The translations under genes were made by a program, and so were the position numbers. A stretch of DNA of 64,000 nt from Nostoc sp. T09 (GTDB taxonomy: Bacteria; Cyanobacteriota; Cyanobacteriia; Cyanobacteriales; Nostocaceae): NCBI RefSeq assembly GCF_002154695.1, contig NZ_MTAV01000086.1:1-64000 (forward strand), in the 5' to 3' direction. Below the pieces are notes generated by a model that saw nothing but the letters and a program-made list of their open reading frames with translations, made no database searches and was not told the origin of the DNA. This document shows, piece after piece, positions 16,979 through 25,597 of this stretch (its first letter is position 1; every line of letters starts with the position of its first letter).

Positions 16979-17326
16979 TTAATTTGTTCTTTGATTGATG
17001 TACTCTAGCCAAAGCTGAGCCAAATCCTGCGATTGAACTTGCCATTCTGGAGAAACTTGGTACATCCGCCTGGGGCGTCCCCGCCCTTCGAGTTTCTTCC
17101 AGTACCCATTTATTGCCCTTTGGTCTTCGAGAAATTTGATCGCACTATACAGTACGGTATCCGAAAGCCGATAGGTTGGATATTCCGTCTCCAGTCGCTG
17201 GATCAACTCGGTTCCGTAAGATTCACCTTGTAGTAAAACATACAGAATGTAACAAACTGCTAGTTCCTGACAGAGGTAAGTTGGCGGAGGATTCTCAAAG
17301 AATTGATATATATCCTCAAGTTTCAT
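16979..17326 (-). CDS. PadR-family transcriptional regulator
   Basis: A 115-residue protein with the PadR winged-helix: CYILYVLLQGESYGTELIQR, then YRLSDTVLYSAIKFLEDQ and the wing GYWKKLEGRGRPRRMY. PadR proteins are usually autoregulatory repressors that sense small ligands or stress. It has only a short C-terminal part (a helix ending LWLEYINQRTN), so dimerisation must rely on that helix. A repeated palindromic motif sits 55-102 nt upstream of its ATG and is a good operator candidate. The likely target is its own gene and the CCB-like gene downstream. Confidence 0.9.
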   Translation of the reverse strand: MKLEDIYQFFENPPPTYLCQELAVCYILYVLLQGESYGTELIQRLETEYPTYRLSDTVLYSAIKFLEDQRAINGYWKKLEGRGRPRRMYQVSPEWQVQSQDLAQLWLEYINQRTN

Positions 17327-17380
17327 GGTTAGTGAATGGCTAAAAAATGCCTTAGGGTGAGATCTACAATGCTTGTAGTC

Positions 17381-17428
17381 AGTATATAAAGATACTTATA
17401 CCTAAGTAAGTATATAACGCTACTTAGG
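17381..17428 (-). promoter_or_regulatory. Two-site palindromic operator candidate upstream of padR
   Basis: The motif AGTATATAA-NNN-TACTT occurs twice as a direct repeat, at 17381-17397 and 17409-17425, with start points 28 bp apart. The second copy lies within a perfect 8-bp inverted repeat (CCTAAGTA at 17401-17408, TACTTAGG at 17421-17428). Direct spacing of dyads before a PadR gene suggests binding of two dimers and autoregulation. Confidence 0.6.
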
Positions 17429-17876
17429 CATAATTTACAAAGCGTAGACATCCTAAAGATGTCCCACGCTAGTTGAAGTTGTAGGACGAGTGTGTGAGTT
17501 TCAGGGAAACAGAACATGCATCCCTGCCCAAGCTCAAGACGGTGTGGTGAGGAGCGATTTAAGATATTGGCAAAGCCAATGCCTTAGTGTCAAGTGATGC
17601 CGAGCTGGTTAGAACTGCTTAAGCATAAGATGCCATCGAAGAAATTTTACAGGTAAAATGCGATTTTGTCTGTAAAAGTTAATAAACACTTTTTTTACAA
17701 TGATTATCCCAGTGCAAACCGTAGAATATGGGGTGCAGGGGAGATAAGCCAGAGAAGGAGACACTGGGACTGCGGGAAAATAATAAATTACTTATACCAA
17801 ATTTCCCATGTCCTATGCCCCATACTCTATGCCTAATCTCTTTTGAAGCGCCTAGCATAATTATTGGTGATTTAGT
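17429..17876. other. Intergenic region between divergent padR and the DUF3611 gene
   Basis: It includes a small hairpin (17441-17470: AGCGT-GACAT paired with ATGTC-ACGCT) and CATGTCC/CCCATAC-type low-complexity text common between cyanobacterial genes. No gene is supported. Confidence 0.5.
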
Positions 17877-18455
17877 ATGTCACAAAACCCCGACATCACA
17901 TCGTCTTCCTCTACTCTTCGGGCAATTGGCCAGAAGTTTCGCCTTATAGGTTGGATTAGTTTTTGGATTCAATTAGTACTGGGCGTAGTTTCTACTGTGA
18001 TTCTGTTGTTATTTGCCATCTCCAGCCAAAGACCTGGCAGTGCAGGTAATAATGCGGGAGCAGGATTTGGCATTTTTTTAGCAATTTGTGGACTTGTAGC
18101 CTTAGGTGTAGGTATTTATTTGGCTTTCCGTTACACCAGATTAGGCGCTCAACTACTATCTGCTAATCCCAACAACCGACCGCGTAAAAGCGAAACTGTA
18201 CAAGTATTGCGCTTAGGAGTGATAGTAAATTTGCTAGGAATATTATTGACTCTTTTAGGGGCACAGGCGATCGTTGGGACTCTAGCCGCAAGGGCTATTA
18301 CCCAAACTCAAATTTTCTTTTCTCCTCAAGGTAACCAACCATTCATTAGTGGCTTAGATATGTTTGTAGTGCAGGCAAATACCAATACTGTAATGGCTCA
18401 CTTTGGTGGGCTAATTGCCTCTCTTTGGCTCCTTAATCGAATTACTAAACCTTAA
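17877..18455 (+). CDS. DUF3611 membrane protein (Tic21/PIC1-like)
   Basis: A 192-residue protein with four hydrophobic segments: IGWISFWIQLVLGVVSTVIL, FGIFLAICGLVALGVGIYLA, VIVNLLGILLTLLGAQAIVG and a C-terminal one (VMAHFGGLIASLWLLNRI). This is the DUF3611 family, whose plant relative PIC1/Tic21 lies in the chloroplast inner envelope and is linked to iron transport or protein import. The cyanobacterial role is probably metal transport at the plasma membrane, but this is inference. The ATG at 17877 begins MSQNPDITSS. Confidence 0.8.
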   Translation: MSQNPDITSSSSTLRAIGQKFRLIGWISFWIQLVLGVVSTVILLLFAISSQRPGSAGNNAGAGFGIFLAICGLVALGVGIYLAFRYTRLGAQLLSANPNNRPRKSETVQVLRLGVIVNLLGILLTLLGAQAIVGTLAARAITQTQIFFSPQGNQPFISGLDMFVVQANTNTVMAHFGGLIASLWLLNRITKP

Positions 18456-18472
18456 AACTTTAACCAAAGAAG

Positions 18473-18616
18473 ATGTGGCAAGTGCCCGCAGGAACGCCAA
18501 CAGGTTGCAGACAATTTTTTCAGTGTTCTTGTGTGGAATTTTTAGAGCATCATCGGTTTGATAACCTAGAGCATTTGTTAGGGCTGATGCAATATTTCAA
18601 AGAATCAGGAACATAA
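18473..18616 (+). CDS. Candidate small ORF or gene remnant before serS
   Basis: A 47-residue frame starting [20 protein letters not shown] and ending [10 protein letters not shown] with TAA. Codon composition looks protein-like and cysteine and histidine are frequent. I cannot assign it. It could be a small gene or the tail of a decayed one. There is no strong ribosome-binding site. It lies 17 nt after the DUF3611 stop, so it might be cotranscribed. Confidence 0.3.
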   Translation: MWQVPAGTPTGCRQFFQCSCVEFLEHHRFDNLEHLLGLMQYFKESGT

Positions 18617-18756
18617 AAAGAAATTTGTTGTATCCTAACATTGGCAAGATTTGCAGAGCGAAATTTTTGTATTGCAATTCCTGTCATGACACGCCAAAAT
18701 CAGTATATGCTGATGTGTTGGCAGGAAATACTAGGCAAAAGATCAAAGAAAAATCT

Positions 18757-20037
18757 GTGCTGGATATTAAGCAAATAAGAGAAAATCCCCAATTAGTTCA
18801 GGAGCGCTTGAATAGCCGTAGTGGTAAATACGATATTCAACCAATATTAGAGTTAGATCAAAAGCAACGAGAATTGGAGGCTACACGCAATCAACTCCAA
18901 GCTCGAAGCAATGAAATTGGTAAAATCGTTGGGCAAAAGATTAAATCTGGAATCAATCCTCAGTCCCCAGAAATTCAGTCGTTGCGAGATGAGGGTAACT
19001 CCATCAAAATTCAATTGGGCGAACTGGAACCACAAGAAAAAGCGTTCAAAGCTGAAATTGAACAACTGGTGCTTGCACTCCCCAACTTACCTAGCGACTT
19101 TACACCCATTGGCAAAAGTGAAGAAGAGAATGTAGAAGTCCGACGGTGGGGTGATGAATATATTCCTCAGAACCAGAATATTCTCCCCCATTGGGAAATT
19201 GGCGAAAAGCTGGGTATTCTGAATGTGGCACGGGCTGTCAAAATTGCTCAAAGTCGCTTTGTGAACCTCATCGGTGCTGGTGCGGCGTTGGAGAGGGCCT
19301 TAATTCAATTTATGCTGGCGCGTCAAATTGAAGCTGGTTATTTAGAAGTCAGTCCGCCGATTTTGGTAAATAGCGAATCCTTGACAGCAACCGGTCAATT
19401 ACCCAAGTTTGCTGAAGACAGCTTTAAATGTGCTGATGATGATTTGTGGTTAATTCCGACAGCAGAAGTTCCGGTTACCAACCTCTACCGGGGAGAGATT
19501 CTCACTGCGGAAGATTTACCTATTTACCATTGCGCTTACACTCCCTGTTTTCGCCGCGAAGCTGGTAGTTATGGGCGAGATATGCGGGGATTAATTCGCT
19601 TGCATCAATTCAATAAAGTAGAATTGGTGAAATTTGTCCATCCCAGCACTTCTTTTGAAGAACTAGAAAAACTCGTGGGGAATGCAGAAGCTATTTTACA
19701 AGCGTTGCAATTACCTTACCGAGTCATCAACTTATGCACTGGGGATTTGGGATTTTCTTCTACCAAAACCTATGATTTAGAGGTTTGGCTACCCTCTTCT
19801 GGAAAATATCGGGAGATTTCCAGCTGTTCCAATTTTATAGACTTCCAAGCACGAAGGGCTGACATTCGCTTTAAGGAAGCAGGGAAAAAAGGTACACAGT
19901 TTGTGCATACCCTAAATGGTTCAGGCTTGGCTGTGGGACGCACAATGGCGGCAATTCTGGAGAATTATCAACAACCGGATGGAACAGTGCGGATACCAGA
20001 AGCACTGCAACCTTATTTAGGGCGTGAAGTATTGTAA
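18757..20037 (+). CDS. serS: Seryl-tRNA synthetase
   Basis: SerRS charges tRNA-Ser with serine. The 426-residue protein has the N-terminal coiled-coil arm that grips the long variable arm of tRNA-Ser (residues about 30-105), then class II motif 2 ([21 protein letters not shown] region) and motif 3 ([18 protein letters not shown]). I chose GTG at 18757, giving [17 protein letters not shown], because family members start there; the open frame runs 44 codons further upstream without similarity. It is likely monocistronic. Confidence 0.93.
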   Translation: MLDIKQIRENPQLVQERLNSRSGKYDIQPILELDQKQRELEATRNQLQARSNEIGKIVGQKIKSGINPQSPEIQSLRDEGNSIKIQLGELEPQEKAFKAEIEQLVLALPNLPSDFTPIGKSEEENVEVRRWGDEYIPQNQNILPHWEIGEKLGILNVARAVKIAQSRFVNLIGAGAALERALIQFMLARQIEAGYLEVSPPILVNSESLTATGQLPKFAEDSFKCADDDLWLIPTAEVPVTNLYRGEILTAEDLPIYHCAYTPCFRREAGSYGRDMRGLIRLHQFNKVELVKFVHPSTSFEELEKLVGNAEAILQALQLPYRVINLCTGDLGFSSTKTYDLEVWLPSSGKYREISSCSNFIDFQARRADIRFKEAGKKGTQFVHTLNGSGLAVGRTMAAILENYQQPDGTVRIPEALQPYLGREVL

Positions 20038-20216
20038 TCCTTTGAAAAGGGAATAGATAACAGGCGTCAGTCTTTGACTAATGACTTATAACCAATGACT
20101 AGTGAATATTTACCTCAAGAGGGAAAATATCCTATTCAGGCAAATCAAGGCCAATGCTAGCCAATGACGCATTTTAGAATAGAGATAGGTATATAGCTTA
20201 ATATCTTTTTTGATCT

Positions 20217-21314
20217 ATGTCAGTTTTAGCAGCGATCGCAGTCTTGGCTGTTTTGATCTTGGTACACGAACTAGGACATTTCATTGCAGCACGTTCTCAG
20301 GGCATTCATGTTAATCGGTTTTCTCTAGGTTTTGGCCCGGTTCTTTGGAAATACCAAGGTCCAGAAACCGAATACGCTATCCGCGCTTTTCCTTTAGGGG
20401 GCTTTGTTGGTTTTCCCGATGATGACCCAGATAGCGATATTCCCCCCAATGACCCAAATCTGCTGCGTAACCGTCCCATATTAGACCGGGCGATCGTTAT
20501 TAGTGCGGGTGTGATTGCAAATTTAATATTTGCTTATTTGTTGCTGGTAGGACAGGTCAGTGTTGTTGGTGTCGGACAAGCCAGCCAACCCGGAGTCTTA
20601 ATCCAACAGTTAGCACCAGAAGTTAGTTCTGTAGCAGCTAACGCTGGCATTAAGCCAGGAGATGTCATTGTAGGGGCTAATCAAAGAGAATTTGGTACTT
20701 CTCTGCAAGAGATAGAGGCTTTTAGAGAGTTAATTAAAACTAGTGCAGGTAAGCCAGTTCAACTGGAAATTGCCCGTGGTGACCAAAAGCTATCTTTAAA
20801 CGTGGTTCCGGATGCCAAATCCAATGGAGGTACGATTGGGATTGGACTTTCTCCCAACGGCAAAGTTGAGCGTCGTCGCATTGCTAATCCTGTAGAAGCA
20901 TTGTCAGTTGGTGCTACAGAATTTCAGCGCATTGTACTGATGACATTTAAAGGTTTTGGGCAACTAATTACTAACTTTGGTGAAACCGCTAGCCAAGTAG
21001 CTGGCCCAATTAAAATTGTGGAAATTGGTGCTAACATTGCCCAAAATGATACAGGCAGTTTGTTCTTCTTTGCCGCACTAATCAGTATTAACTTGGCCAT
21101 CATCAACATTTTGCCTCTACCCGCTTTAGATGGAGGACAACTGGCTTTTCTGTTGATTGAAGGTTTACGCGGTAAGCCCTTACCTACCAGAATTCAAGAA
21201 AGTGTCATGCAAACTGGTTTGGTGCTACTGTTAGGGCTAGGAATTTTTCTGATTGTTAAAGAAACTACTCAGTTAACAACACAGTTGGAGTGGGTACAAA
21301 AATTGTTCCAGTGA
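20217..21314 (+). CDS. rseP: Site-2 protease RseP (S2P zinc metalloprotease)
   Basis: A 365-residue intramembrane metalloprotease. The zinc motif HELGH lies in the first membrane helix (VLAVLILVHELGHFIAARS), a PDZ domain occupies about residues 120-200 (PGDVIVGANQREFG), and the second catalytic motif LPALDGGQL is near residue 300, with a C-terminal helix. RseP-type proteases release membrane-tethered regulators such as anti-sigma factors. The ATG at 20217 begins MSVLAAIAVL. The stop overlaps the nth start (GTGA), so rseP and nth are translationally coupled. Confidence 0.92.
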   Translation: MSVLAAIAVLAVLILVHELGHFIAARSQGIHVNRFSLGFGPVLWKYQGPETEYAIRAFPLGGFVGFPDDDPDSDIPPNDPNLLRNRPILDRAIVISAGVIANLIFAYLLLVGQVSVVGVGQASQPGVLIQQLAPEVSSVAANAGIKPGDVIVGANQREFGTSLQEIEAFRELIKTSAGKPVQLEIARGDQKLSLNVVPDAKSNGGTIGIGLSPNGKVERRRIANPVEALSVGATEFQRIVLMTFKGFGQLITNFGETASQVAGPIKIVEIGANIAQNDTGSLFFFAALISINLAIINILPLPALDGGQLAFLLIEGLRGKPLPTRIQESVMQTGLVLLLGLGIFLIVKETTQLTTQLEWVQKLFQ

Positions 21315-21979
21315 CCATTACTCGCAAACCGTCATCTAAAAAGCAACGGGCGCTAGAGATTCTTAATCGTTTGAAGCGACTTTATCCAGACGCAACTTGC
21401 TCTTTGAACTACTCAACACCCGTGCAGCTTTTGGTGGCAACAATTCTATCAGCACAGTGTACTGATGAACGAGTGAATAAAGTCACGCCAGCTTTATTTA
21501 CTCGCTTTCCCGATGCCGCGAGTTTGGCAAATGCTGACTTAGCAGAGTTAGAAGAGTTGGTGCGTTCTACAGGGTTTTATCGCAATAAAGCCAAAAATAT
21601 TCAAGCTGCTTGTCGGATGATTGTCACCGAGTTTGATTCTGTAGTTCCCAAAGAAATGGCCCAACTGTTACGGCTTCCGGGTGTAGCGCGCAAGACAGCT
21701 AATGTAGTTTTGGCTCATGCTTATGGGATTAATGCTGGAGTGACAGTTGATACTCATGTAAAACGCCTCAGCAATCACTTAGGTTTAACAAAACATACAG
21801 ACCCCGTTCAAATTGAGCAAGATTTAATGAAGTTATTGCCACAAGCAGATTGGGAAAATTGGTCAATTCGATTGATTTATCACGGGCGTGCCATCTGTAA
21901 AGCCCGTTCTCCCTTATGTGTCGCTTGTGAATTGGCAGATTTGTGCCCAGATGCTAATAAGCCAACGGCGGTAGGCTAA
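21311..21979 (+). CDS. nth: Endonuclease III (DNA glycosylase/AP lyase)
   Basis: Nth removes oxidised pyrimidines and cuts the abasic site in base-excision repair. The 222-residue protein has the helix-hairpin-helix LPGVARKTANVV with catalytic Lys, the catalytic Asp in VDTHVKRLSN, and the [4Fe-4S] cluster ligands C-x6-C-x2-C-x5-C (CKARSPLCVACELADLC) near the C-terminus. The GTG at 21311 overlaps the rseP TGA by 4 nt; an in-frame GTG at 21290 lies further inside rseP. I prefer 21311 because family proteins begin close to TITRKPSSKKQRALEIL. Confidence 0.93.
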   Translation: MTITRKPSSKKQRALEILNRLKRLYPDATCSLNYSTPVQLLVATILSAQCTDERVNKVTPALFTRFPDAASLANADLAELEELVRSTGFYRNKAKNIQAACRMIVTEFDSVVPKEMAQLLRLPGVARKTANVVLAHAYGINAGVTVDTHVKRLSNHLGLTKHTDPVQIEQDLMKLLPQADWENWSIRLIYHGRAICKARSPLCVACELADLCPDANKPTAVG

Positions 21980-22076
21980 GCTATATTAGCAGCCCTAGAA
22001 TTGTTAGGAATAAAGGCTAAACACTTGTCCTAACTGTAGAATGGAAAATGCTGTCTTTAAATAAATTAGAGAATGT

Positions 22077-22379
22077 ATGGCCAAAAAGAGCATGATTGAG
22101 CGCGAGAAAAAACGCGCCAAAATGGTAGAAAAGTATGCTGAGAAGCGAGAATCGTTGCAGATAGACTTCCAAAACGCCGAATCGCCCCTTGACAAGCTAG
22201 AAATTCACCGGAAAATTCAACAACTACCCCGTAACAGCGCACCTAGCCGTCGCCGTAACCGTTGCTGGGTAACCGGTCGTCCTAGAGGTGTTTATCGTGA
22301 CTTTGGGCTGTCTCGGAACGTTTTGCGGGAATGGGCACACGAAGGACTTTTGCCTGGAGTGGTTAAGTCTAGCTGGTAG
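22077..22379 (+). CDS. rpsN: 30S ribosomal protein S14 (uS14)
   Basis: A 100-residue basic protein of the long, zinc-free (C-minus) S14 class, with the conserved [20 protein letters not shown] segment and the C-terminal SW. It assembles into the head of the 30S subunit. Like most cyanobacterial rpsN genes it stands apart from the main ribosomal operon. A short heptanucleotide repeat begins just after its stop codon. Confidence 0.95.
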   Translation: MAKKSMIEREKKRAKMVEKYAEKRESLQIDFQNAESPLDKLEIHRKIQQLPRNSAPSRRRNRCWVTGRPRGVYRDFGLSRNVLREWAHEGLLPGVVKSSW

Positions 22380-22380
22380 T

Positions 22381-22408
22381 CATTAGTCATTGGTCATTGG
22401 TCATTAGT
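22381..22408 (+). repeat. Heptanucleotide short tandem repeat (STRR)
   Basis: Four heptamers in a row: CATTAGT, CATTGGT, CATTGGT, CATTAGT, directly after the rpsN stop. Short tandemly repeated heptamers of this kind are characteristic of heterocystous cyanobacteria. Confidence 0.8.
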
Positions 22409-22440
22409 TATTCACTAAGGACAAAGGACAAAGCGCAAAG

Positions 22441-22467
22441 TCTGAGCGGAGGCGTCCTCCGATCAGA
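22441..22467. repeat. Inverted repeat downstream of rpsN
   Basis: The sequence forms a hairpin: outer arms TCTGA / TCAGA and inner arms CGGAGG / CCTCCG around CGT. No T-run follows, so it is more likely a palindromic repeat element than a terminator, though it lies between convergent genes. Confidence 0.5.
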
Positions 22468-22496
22468 ACTTTGTAAGAGAGGACAAATGACAAATA

Positions 22497-22826
22497 TTAT
22501 TGACCGCAACACCGATCAATTCCCAGACTTTCTAAGAGTAGATCGCTGACAGCGTTAGCGATCGCAAACTCTCCATAAAAGCTTTTGGAAAAATCAAAGG
22601 CCTGCATCTCTGTAACAATAGCAATTACCAGAGAGCCGAGGTCGTTTTCTCCTTCCATGCGTTGGCGCATAAAAATCTGGGCGGCGCGTTGGGCAATTTT
22701 TTGATTGACTATTTCTGGGAGAAATTCTGCATCCAGCCACCGCAGCAGGCGTTGTTGCAGCCATTCGCCTTCAAGCTGGGGATTTTTAGATGGTGGTAGG
22801 GTGATGGGTGGAATTGGTTCTGTCAT
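22497..22826 (-). CDS. Conserved hypothetical protein
   Basis: With the ATG at 22826 the protein is 109 residues, mostly helical (WLQQRLLRWLDAEFLPEI, then FLPEIVNQKIAQRAAQIFMR), after a proline-rich start (MTEPIPPITLPPSK). The longer open frame upstream lacks plausible coding sequence. I do not recognise a domain. It is divergent from aat, with 101 nt between this ATG and the aat start. Confidence 0.65.
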   Translation of the reverse strand: MTEPIPPITLPPSKNPQLEGEWLQQRLLRWLDAEFLPEIVNQKIAQRAAQIFMRQRMEGENDLGSLVIAIVTEMQAFDFSKSFYGEFAIANAVSDLLLESLGIDRCCGQ

Positions 22827-22927
22827 CTGTTTGATTTGAAACGCTGAGGAACGCAAAGAGAAATCGTGAGGAACGCAGAGGATGACTGTTAACATCGAAT
22901 TGCGTTTTCAATAAGGCTTTTTTAATT

Positions 22928-23515
22928 GTGATCTTCACTATGGAATATGATACCGCTGCTATTATTCAGGGTTATGCTCAAGGCTATTTTCTTATGGCTG
23001 ACGACAGCGAGGGCTTGGGCTGGTATGGTAGTCGCGATCGCACATTAATTCCGTTAGATGAAAGATTTCGCTATCCTAAATCCTTGCGGCGTATCCTGAA
23101 CCAAGAGCGGTTTACAGTTGCAATTAACCGTGATTTTAAAGCAGTGGTGGCTGGGTGTGCCAACCGTGACACAACTTGGATTTCACCAGAATTACAAAAG
23201 ATTTATTGGTTACTCTACCAGAGAGGTTATGCTCATAGTTTTGAAACTTGGCAAGGTGACGAACTCGCTGGGGGAATTTTAGGGATTGCGATCGGCGGTG
23301 CTTTCATTGGTGAATCAATGTTTTACCGAATCCCCGAAGGCTCCAAAGTAGCAATGGTGAAATTGGTAGAGAGATTGCGACAAAAGCAATTTGTACTGTT
23401 TGACGCGCAAATGATGAATCCGCATTTAGAAAGATTTGGTGCTTATCGTGTTAGCGATCAAGAATATCAAGCCCTACTCAATAAAGCATTGCAACGCAAC
23501 TGTTATTTAGTATAA
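22928..23515 (+). CDS. aat: Leucyl/phenylalanyl-tRNA-protein transferase
   Basis: Aat adds Leu or Phe to proteins with N-terminal Arg or Lys, making them N-end-rule substrates for ClpS/ClpAP. The 195-residue protein has family motifs [46 protein letters not shown] and [19 protein letters not shown] at 22928 gives the longest form; the ATG four codons later ([15 protein letters not shown]) is also plausible. It is a short but complete family member. Confidence 0.92.
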   Translation: MIFTMEYDTAAIIQGYAQGYFLMADDSEGLGWYGSRDRTLIPLDERFRYPKSLRRILNQERFTVAINRDFKAVVAGCANRDTTWISPELQKIYWLLYQRGYAHSFETWQGDELAGGILGIAIGGAFIGESMFYRIPEGSKVAMVKLVERLRQKQFVLFDAQMMNPHLERFGAYRVSDQEYQALLNKALQRNCYLV

Positions 23516-23676
23516 AAACTAATAACTTCTTTAAAGTACTTTTTCTCTGTTGTGTCAGAATAGTGCTTTAGTTAAATTACTTAGCACACTTAATCTACAA
23601 GCTTATTCCAATATTTTTCTATACAAGTATTATTAGAGTCATATGTATATAATCAAATCTGGCATTACTTCTATAG

Positions 23677-24090
23677 ATGCTACCCTTTGAGTTCATCGTG
23701 GAAGGTACTCCCCTCTCACACCAGACGCAGAATCGAAACCGCTTACGTGCTTGGCAACAAACAGTACGAGACGCAGCTATTAAATATATTTCTCAAAATG
23801 CTCAACCTGTAAAATGTCAGCTTCAAATTACAGTTGTCTATTATCATAACGGCATAACTGTGAGAATGGATAATGACAACATGGTTAAGCCTATTCAGGA
23901 TGCTTTAATCGGTCTAGTTTACATAGATGATAGACAAATTACAGATACTAGAGTTCGTAAAACAGATCTCAACGGTACTTTCAGGGTGAAGGGTATGTCC
24001 TCAGTTCTTGCTGAAGGTTTTTGCAAAGGAACGGAGTTTCTTCATATTAAAATTGTAGAAGCACCCGATCACACGGAGATTTTGCAATGA
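23677..24090 (+). CDS. RusA-family Holliday junction resolvase
   Basis: RusA enzymes cut four-way DNA junctions and are often phage-derived. The 137-residue protein has the catalytic acidic residues Asp65, Asp67 and Asp84/85 and Lys71 in VRMDNDNMVKPIQDALIG followed by VYIDDRQITDTRV. The N-terminal strand EFIVEGTPLSHQ is also typical. It overlaps the next gene by 4 nt (ATGA), so the two are made together. No other phage genes are close by. Confidence 0.88.
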   Translation: MLPFEFIVEGTPLSHQTQNRNRLRAWQQTVRDAAIKYISQNAQPVKCQLQITVVYYHNGITVRMDNDNMVKPIQDALIGLVYIDDRQITDTRVRKTDLNGTFRVKGMSSVLAEGFCKGTEFLHIKIVEAPDHTEILQ

Positions 24091-24758
24091 GTAAGACTGC
24101 TGAAGCTCTAGAGGAAAAGCGTCTTCAGAGCATTGCACGAGAATATAAAAAGAAGGGGTATCAAGTTTTACTCCACCCTTCTAGAAGCGAACTACCGGAT
24201 TTTCTATCAAGCTTCTCACTAGACATGATTGCTATTTGCGATCACGAAAATGTAGTTGTAGAGGTCAAATCTAAGCCCACACTTACTAAATCCAGTTATC
24301 TTACAGCTTTGGCTAAAGCGGTAAATAATCAGCCTGGGTGGCGTTTTGAGTTGGTAGTTACAAACCCTGTAAAATCTGCTGTTGTCGAAGGGAATGCCCA
24401 GATTTTGCTTATTTCAGAAATTAAGGAACGTATTCGACTAGTTCGTGAACTTTCAGGTAAAGAGCAAGCAGCAGCATTAATTTTAGCTTGGTCAGCAATA
24501 GAAGCTGCTTTGCGCTTGGTTGGGCAGGAACAAGGACTTGAGTTAGCCAAGAAACCTTCGCTTTTAATCATCAAGGAACTTTACTCATTAGGTGTGATTA
24601 GTCAAGAAGATTATCAGATTCTAGACGAGGGTTTGCAATCTAGAAACTTAATAGTTCATGGCTTTCGAGAAACTAAGCCGACACCAACATTAGTAAATGA
24701 CTTGATAGGAACAATTGAGAAACTTCTTAACATTAGCAATGCTAATTCACCCGCCTAA
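24087..24758 (+). CDS. PD-(D/E)XK nuclease-like protein fused to a HEPN-like domain
   Basis: A 223-residue protein. Residues 1-110 look like a restriction-nuclease/archaeal resolvase fold: Asp46 and Glu59-x-Lys61 (DMIAI ... VVVEVKSK). I associate this with the AHJR-like nuclease family. Residues about 125-215 are helical and carry RNLIVH (Arg186 to His191), the R-x4-H motif of HEPN domains, which are often RNases in defence and toxin systems. Coupled to RusA by an ATGA overlap. The domain assignments are by motif only; the combination is unusual and the role is unknown. Confidence 0.7.
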   Translation: MSKTAEALEEKRLQSIAREYKKKGYQVLLHPSRSELPDFLSSFSLDMIAICDHENVVVEVKSKPTLTKSSYLTALAKAVNNQPGWRFELVVTNPVKSAVVEGNAQILLISEIKERIRLVRELSGKEQAAALILAWSAIEAALRLVGQEQGLELAKKPSLLIIKELYSLGVISQEDYQILDEGLQSRNLIVHGFRETKPTPTLVNDLIGTIEKLLNISNANSPA

Positions 24759-24929
24759 CACTTTGTCATCTCATCTCACTAAATGCCTGATAAAAATGAT
24801 TTGTCTCTAATTCTATCCTCCTGCTCCCTCCTTTGCTGCAAAAAGAGTGATGACGTTAAAGTCTCAATATTCTGAGACGAGGCTATCTATGGGGCGGTAC
24901 TGTGAGATGTCACGAAGCAATGATAGCTC

Positions 24930-25487
24930 CTAGCCTCTAGTTCCTAGTCCCTCTTCATCCCTTCGCTCCTCCTCTACTAGCCATTGCGGTTTTTGCATAA
25001 TAAATGGGAGTTCTGCTCCTACAAGACCTCGTTGTATGCGTTCTGAAGTTTCACTAAACACTACAAACAAAGGATACACAGTATTAGCGCCTTCACTTAA
25101 AATATGATTGTGGCGGTCAGGCATCAGCCACTCATAATCTTTGTCTAAAAAAAATTGAGTTTGTCGCCAGCGTCTTAACAAATCAGAAAAGTCTTCATGG
25201 GGACGATGAATAAAAATTAAAATCTCAGATCCAGTTTTAACTTTCCACTCTGGATCGCACATTAATATTGCTACATCGCAGGGTAGAGAAGTTGTTTGGG
25301 GAGCTGTTGTCTCAGTTTGGCGAAGACGTACAATCGGCAAAGGGATGGCGATCACACTTTCATCAGGACGGCGCAGACTGGGAATCATTTCCAAGTAAGG
25401 TCGATGCTGTTTTAATAAAGCGATCGCCGCCAGATGATGGCTATACTCAGCTAAACTAGCTTCGTAATCAGATTTTTGCACAGGCAT
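24930..25487 (-). CDS. Hypothetical protein
   Basis: With ATG at 25487 the protein has 185 residues (MPVQKSDYEASLAEYSHHLA). The 30 extra upstream codons are AT-rich and hydrophobic by chance, so they are excluded. The core has strands such as CDVAILMCDPEWKVKTGSEI and ends in a charged tail. There is no membrane segment or known motif. It is downstream of pilC on the same strand, 110 nt after the pilC stop, so it may be read with the pilus genes, but no pilus feature is seen. Confidence 0.6.
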   Translation of the reverse strand: MPVQKSDYEASLAEYSHHLAAIALLKQHRPYLEMIPSLRRPDESVIAIPLPIVRLRQTETTAPQTTSLPCDVAILMCDPEWKVKTGSEILIFIHRPHEDFSDLLRRWRQTQFFLDKDYEWLMPDRHNHILSEGANTVYPLFVVFSETSERIQRGLVGAELPFIMQKPQWLVEEERRDEEGLGTRG

Positions 25488-25597
25488 TTTTCTGCAAAGG
25501 ATGAAGTATAAACTCTGAAATATAAAGTAGAAAATTTTAATTCTAAGGATGAAATACAACTTATTAGATATTTTCATCCTTTATCCTTTAGCCTTTT

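Noticed and set aside
17728-17949. 73-codon ORF overlapping the DUF3611 start
   Set aside because: Low-complexity spacer text in another frame; the DUF3611 start is well supported.
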